NCBI RefSeq assembly: GCF_001650735.1
Contig: NZ_LXVY01000005.1
Coordinates: forward strand, 181,828 to 245,827
Origin: Sphingomonas sp. TDK1
GTDB taxonomy: Bacteria; Pseudomonadota; Alphaproteobacteria; Sphingomonadales; Sphingomonadaceae
Reading direction: 5' to 3'
Length of the DNA stretch: 64,000 nt
The position numbers were made by a program, and so were the translations under genes. Within the stretch, counting starts at the first letter, position 1, and each line of letters begins with the position of its first letter. Shown one piece after another: positions 61,763 through 64,000 of this stretch. The notes under the pieces are model-generated. The model was not told the origin of the DNA and searched no databases. It worked only from the letters and a program-made list of their open reading frames with translations.

Positions 61763-63709
61763 ATGGCCATAGCCCCTGCCCGCGCGCCGCTTGAACTCAC
61801 GCTGCGCGGCGTGCTGCTCGGCGGCGCAATCACGTTGTTGTTCACCGCCGCGAATGTCTATCTCGGCCTGAAGATCGGACTCACCTTCGCCACCTCGATC
61901 CCCGCCGCGGTGATCTCGATGGCGATCCTGCGCTTCTTCCCCAATTCCACGATCCTCGAGAACAACATCGTCCAGACCGTCGCCAGCGCGGCGGGAACGC
62001 TGGCCGCGATCATCTTCGTGCTCCCCGGTCTGGTGATGATCGGCTGGTGGAACGGCTTCCCCTATCTGGAAACCGCCGCGATCACGATGTTCGGGGGCAT
62101 CCTCGGCGTGATGTTTTCAGTGCCCCTGCGACGTGCATTGGTCGTCGATTCGCCCGACCTGCCCTATCCCGAGGGCCGCGCCGCCGCCGAAGTGCTGCAG
62201 GTCGGCGCCGGCAGCCGCGAGGGTGCGGAGGAGAGCGCGCGCGGGCTGGCGGTGATCGTCGTCAACGCGCTTGCCTCGGCAGGCTTCGCACTGGTCACCC
62301 GGATGAAGCTGGCGGCCGAGGAAGGCGCGGTGTTCTTCAAGGCGGGCGCAGGCTCGACCGGGCTCATCGGCGGACTGCAATTCGCGCTGATCGGTGCGGG
62401 CCACCTGATCGGCCTCACCGTCGGCATCGCCATCCTCGTCGGCATCGCGATCGGCTGGTGGATTGCGCTGCCGATCCTGAGCGCCGGCATGCCCGGCGCT
62501 GCCGAAGCGGTAGCAAATACGGTGTTCCGCAGCGACGTGCGCTTCCTCGGTGCCGGTACGATCGGCATGGCGGCGATCTGGACATTGCTCAAGATCATCG
62601 GCCCGGTGATCGGCGGCATCCGCTCCTCGTTCGCCGCATCGGCGGCAGCCCGCGGCGGTGCGGAAGTGCCGCTGGGCGAGCGCGACCTGCCGATCACTAT
62701 CGTCGCCGTCGTCACGCTCGGCATGCTGCTGCCGATCGGCTGGCTGCTGTGGAGCGTGCTGGCAAGCGGACCGCTTTCCGCCTCGGCGGGGCTGCTGGTC
62801 GCGGGATCTTTGGTGTTCGTGCTGGTCGTCGGCCTCGTGATCGCCTCGGTGTGCGGCTATATGGCGGGCCTGATCGGTGCATCGAACAGCCCGGTCTCGG
62901 GCATCGGCATCCTTTCGGTCGTCGCCGCTTCGCTGATGCTGGTGGGGCTGTATGGCCGCAACCTCGATCCCGGCACCACGCAGGCCCTCATTGCCTATGC
63001 GCTGATCGTCACCGGCATCGTGTTCGGCGTGGCGACCATCTCCAACGACAATCTCCAGGACCTCAAGACCGGCCAGCTGGTCGGCGCGACGCCGTGGAAG
63101 CAGCAGGTGGCGCTGATCTTCGGCGTGATCTTCGGCAGCCTCGTCATCCCGCCGGTGTTGAGCGTGCTCAACGCCTCGTTCGGGTTCGCCGGCGTGGCGG
63201 GGGCCAGCGCGGACGCGCTCCCCGCCCCGCAGGCCGCACTGATCTCGTCCTTGGCGAAGGGCGTGCTGGGCGGTGACCTGCGCTGGGACCTGATCGGGAT
63301 CGGCGCGGCTGTAGGCGCGGGCGTGATCCTCGTCGACGAGCTGCTCGCCCGCACGACCAAGCTGCGCCTGCCGCCGCTCGCGGTGGGCCTCGGCATCTAT
63401 CTGCCGATGGGCGTGACGCTGACCGTGGTGGTGGGCGCGGTGATCGGCTGGTTCTACGACCGCGCCGCCGAGCGCGCGCGCGATCCCGAGTTCGTCAAGC
63501 GCATGGGCGTGCTGATGGCCACGGGCATGATCGTCGGCGACAGCCTGTTCGGCGTGCTCTACGCAGGCATCGTGTACGAGACGGGAAGCGAGACTCCGCT
63601 CGCGCTGGTGGGGCCGGGCTTCGCGCCCATCGCCTTGGCCGGGGGCACGCTGCTGTTCCTGGCGATTACCGCGGGGCTGTATCTCTATACCCGGCGGCAA
63701 GCGCGGTAG
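61763..63709 (+). CDS. OPT family oligopeptide transporter
   Basis: A 648-residue inner-membrane transporter with about 15 hydrophobic segments. Family motifs are ELTLRGVLLGGAITLLFTAANVYLGLKIGLTFATSIPAAVISMAILR (opening), VVDSPDLPYPEGRAAAEVLQVG, GLIGASNSPVSGIGILS (NPVSG-type signature) and NDNLQDLKTGQLVGATPWKQQVALIFGV, and a MLVALG-free C-terminal half ending YTRRQAR. Bacterial OPT proteins move small peptides or peptide-like metal chelates with protons. Substrate not identified. Next downstream is a transposase remnant. Confidence 0.94.
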   Translation: MAIAPARAPLELTLRGVLLGGAITLLFTAANVYLGLKIGLTFATSIPAAVISMAILRFFPNSTILENNIVQTVASAAGTLAAIIFVLPGLVMIGWWNGFPYLETAAITMFGGILGVMFSVPLRRALVVDSPDLPYPEGRAAAEVLQVGAGSREGAEESARGLAVIVVNALASAGFALVTRMKLAAEEGAVFFKAGAGSTGLIGGLQFALIGAGHLIGLTVGIAILVGIAIGWWIALPILSAGMPGAAEAVANTVFRSDVRFLGAGTIGMAAIWTLLKIIGPVIGGIRSSFAASAAARGGAEVPLGERDLPITIVAVVTLGMLLPIGWLLWSVLASGPLSASAGLLVAGSLVFVLVVGLVIASVCGYMAGLIGASNSPVSGIGILSVVAASLMLVGLYGRNLDPGTTQALIAYALIVTGIVFGVATISNDNLQDLKTGQLVGATPWKQQVALIFGVIFGSLVIPPVLSVLNASFGFAGVAGASADALPAPQAALISSLAKGVLGGDLRWDLIGIGAAVGAGVILVDELLARTTKLRLPPLAVGLGIYLPMGVTLTVVVGAVIGWFYDRAAERARDPEFVKRMGVLMATGMIVGDSLFGVLYAGIVYETGSETPLALVGPGFAPIALAGGTLLFLAITAGLYLYTRRQAR

Positions 63710-63731
63710 CCGGAACCTCGCGGCGCCTGCG

Positions 63732-63755
63732 CCCCCTCCTGGTCGCGGGAGGGGG
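63732..63755. terminator. GC-rich stem-loop after the OPT gene
   Basis: CCCCCTCC (63732-63739) and GGAGGGGG (63748-63755) pair over an 8-nt loop, 22 bp after the OPT stop. No T-run follows, so terminator strength is doubtful. Confidence 0.45.
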
Positions 63756-63760
63756 ATCTA

Positions 63761-63931
63761 GAGCATCTTCACGATGGGCGGAATCGCGAGGGATTCCCTT
63801 TTCGGTTGTCGTGTGATTCATAGGCGTCCGTCACGACGGAGGCGGCGATGGGTTGGCGATCTGGGCAGAGTTACTCGCAGGATTTGCGCGATCGCGTGCT
63901 GACGAGACCGCAAGCGAAGCCGAAAAGGTAG
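63761..63931 (+). mobile_element. 5' remnant of an IS630-family insertion sequence
   Basis: An ATG at 63848 encodes MGWRSGQSYSQDLRDRVL, the conserved start of IS630-type transposases, then diverges (TRPQAKPKR) and stops at 63929-63931. The upstream 87 bp are the expected leader, and TA at 63759-63760 would fit IS630 insertion at TA dinucleotides. The transposase therefore appears cut at about 63899. The remaining sequence to the window end is not transposase-like in this frame. Right end not visible. Confidence 0.7.
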
Positions 63932-64000
63932 AGGCCGCAGAAGATGCTGTTGCCGAAAGCCCGGTCCGTCCCAGCCTGCTGGAGCGCGTAGGCTCCGACA

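Overview
The window is high-GC DNA from an alphaproteobacterium, most probably a sphingomonad (order Sphingomonadales). That placement is inferred from gene content: two large TonB-dependent receptors with the usual regulators, a spinster-type MFS transporter next to one of them, a PEPxxWA-type C-terminal sorting signal, a lipoprotein-like S8 autotransporter, the BamE / cytochrome bc1 chaperone / DUF177 neighbourhood, and many ATGA or GTGA start-stop overlaps. I see no rRNA, tRNA, CRISPR array or replication origin. One short low-GC patch (about 51.96-52.98 kb) and a transposase remnant at the right edge are the only clear foreign DNA.

Layout. 0-2.4 kb: an NfrB-like glycosyltransferase and a beta-barrel partner that runs off the left edge (envelope glycan export). 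2.6-6.1 kb: RcnB-like, BamE, bc1 chaperone, DUF177/YceD, a membrane protein and a TetR regulator. 6.1-10.1 kb: TonB receptor and MFS transporter divergent from TetR, with a readable promoter/operator, then a small ORF. 10.1-18.9 kb: RF3, a ParD/ParE pair, an aldose epimerase, a lipoprotein-type S8 autotransporter, a pyrimidine nucleotidase, DapD, a TonB-like protein and small genes.

19-28.5 kb is a carbohydrate-use locus. A ROK repressor, a ROK fructokinase-type kinase preceded by an 18-codon coupled ORF, a GH3 beta-glucosidase and GalM read leftward; a large secreted LamG-GH2 glycosidase reads rightward. Together they suggest periplasmic breakdown of a beta-linked glycan followed by anomer conversion and phosphorylation. 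28.5-36.5 kb: a CzcCBA/CusCBA-type metal efflux operon divergent from its probable two-component system. 36.5-40.4 kb: a FecI-FecR-TonB receptor (STN) cell-surface signalling operon, with a YdjC deacetylase and a GT2 enzyme directly upstream, and an ArnT-like membrane glycosyltransferase divergent from them.

43.9-47.6 kb: glutaminyl cyclase, an amino-acid permease, MTA phosphorylase and an FKBP isomerase, closed by a strong bidirectional terminator. 47.6-51.7 kb: a PEP-CTERM metalloprotease and aconitase. 52.2-53.0 kb: an AT-richer DUF3800 gene. 53.0-56.3 kb: tryptophan dioxygenase overlapping a PLP enzyme (probable kynureninase), a CoA-binding protein and Mrp/ApbC. 56.4-63.7 kb: HflK, HflC and an HtrA protease (membrane and periplasmic proteostasis), a HerA-like ATPase and an OPT transporter. 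The last 240 bases hold the 5' end of an IS630-type transposase broken after about 18 codons.
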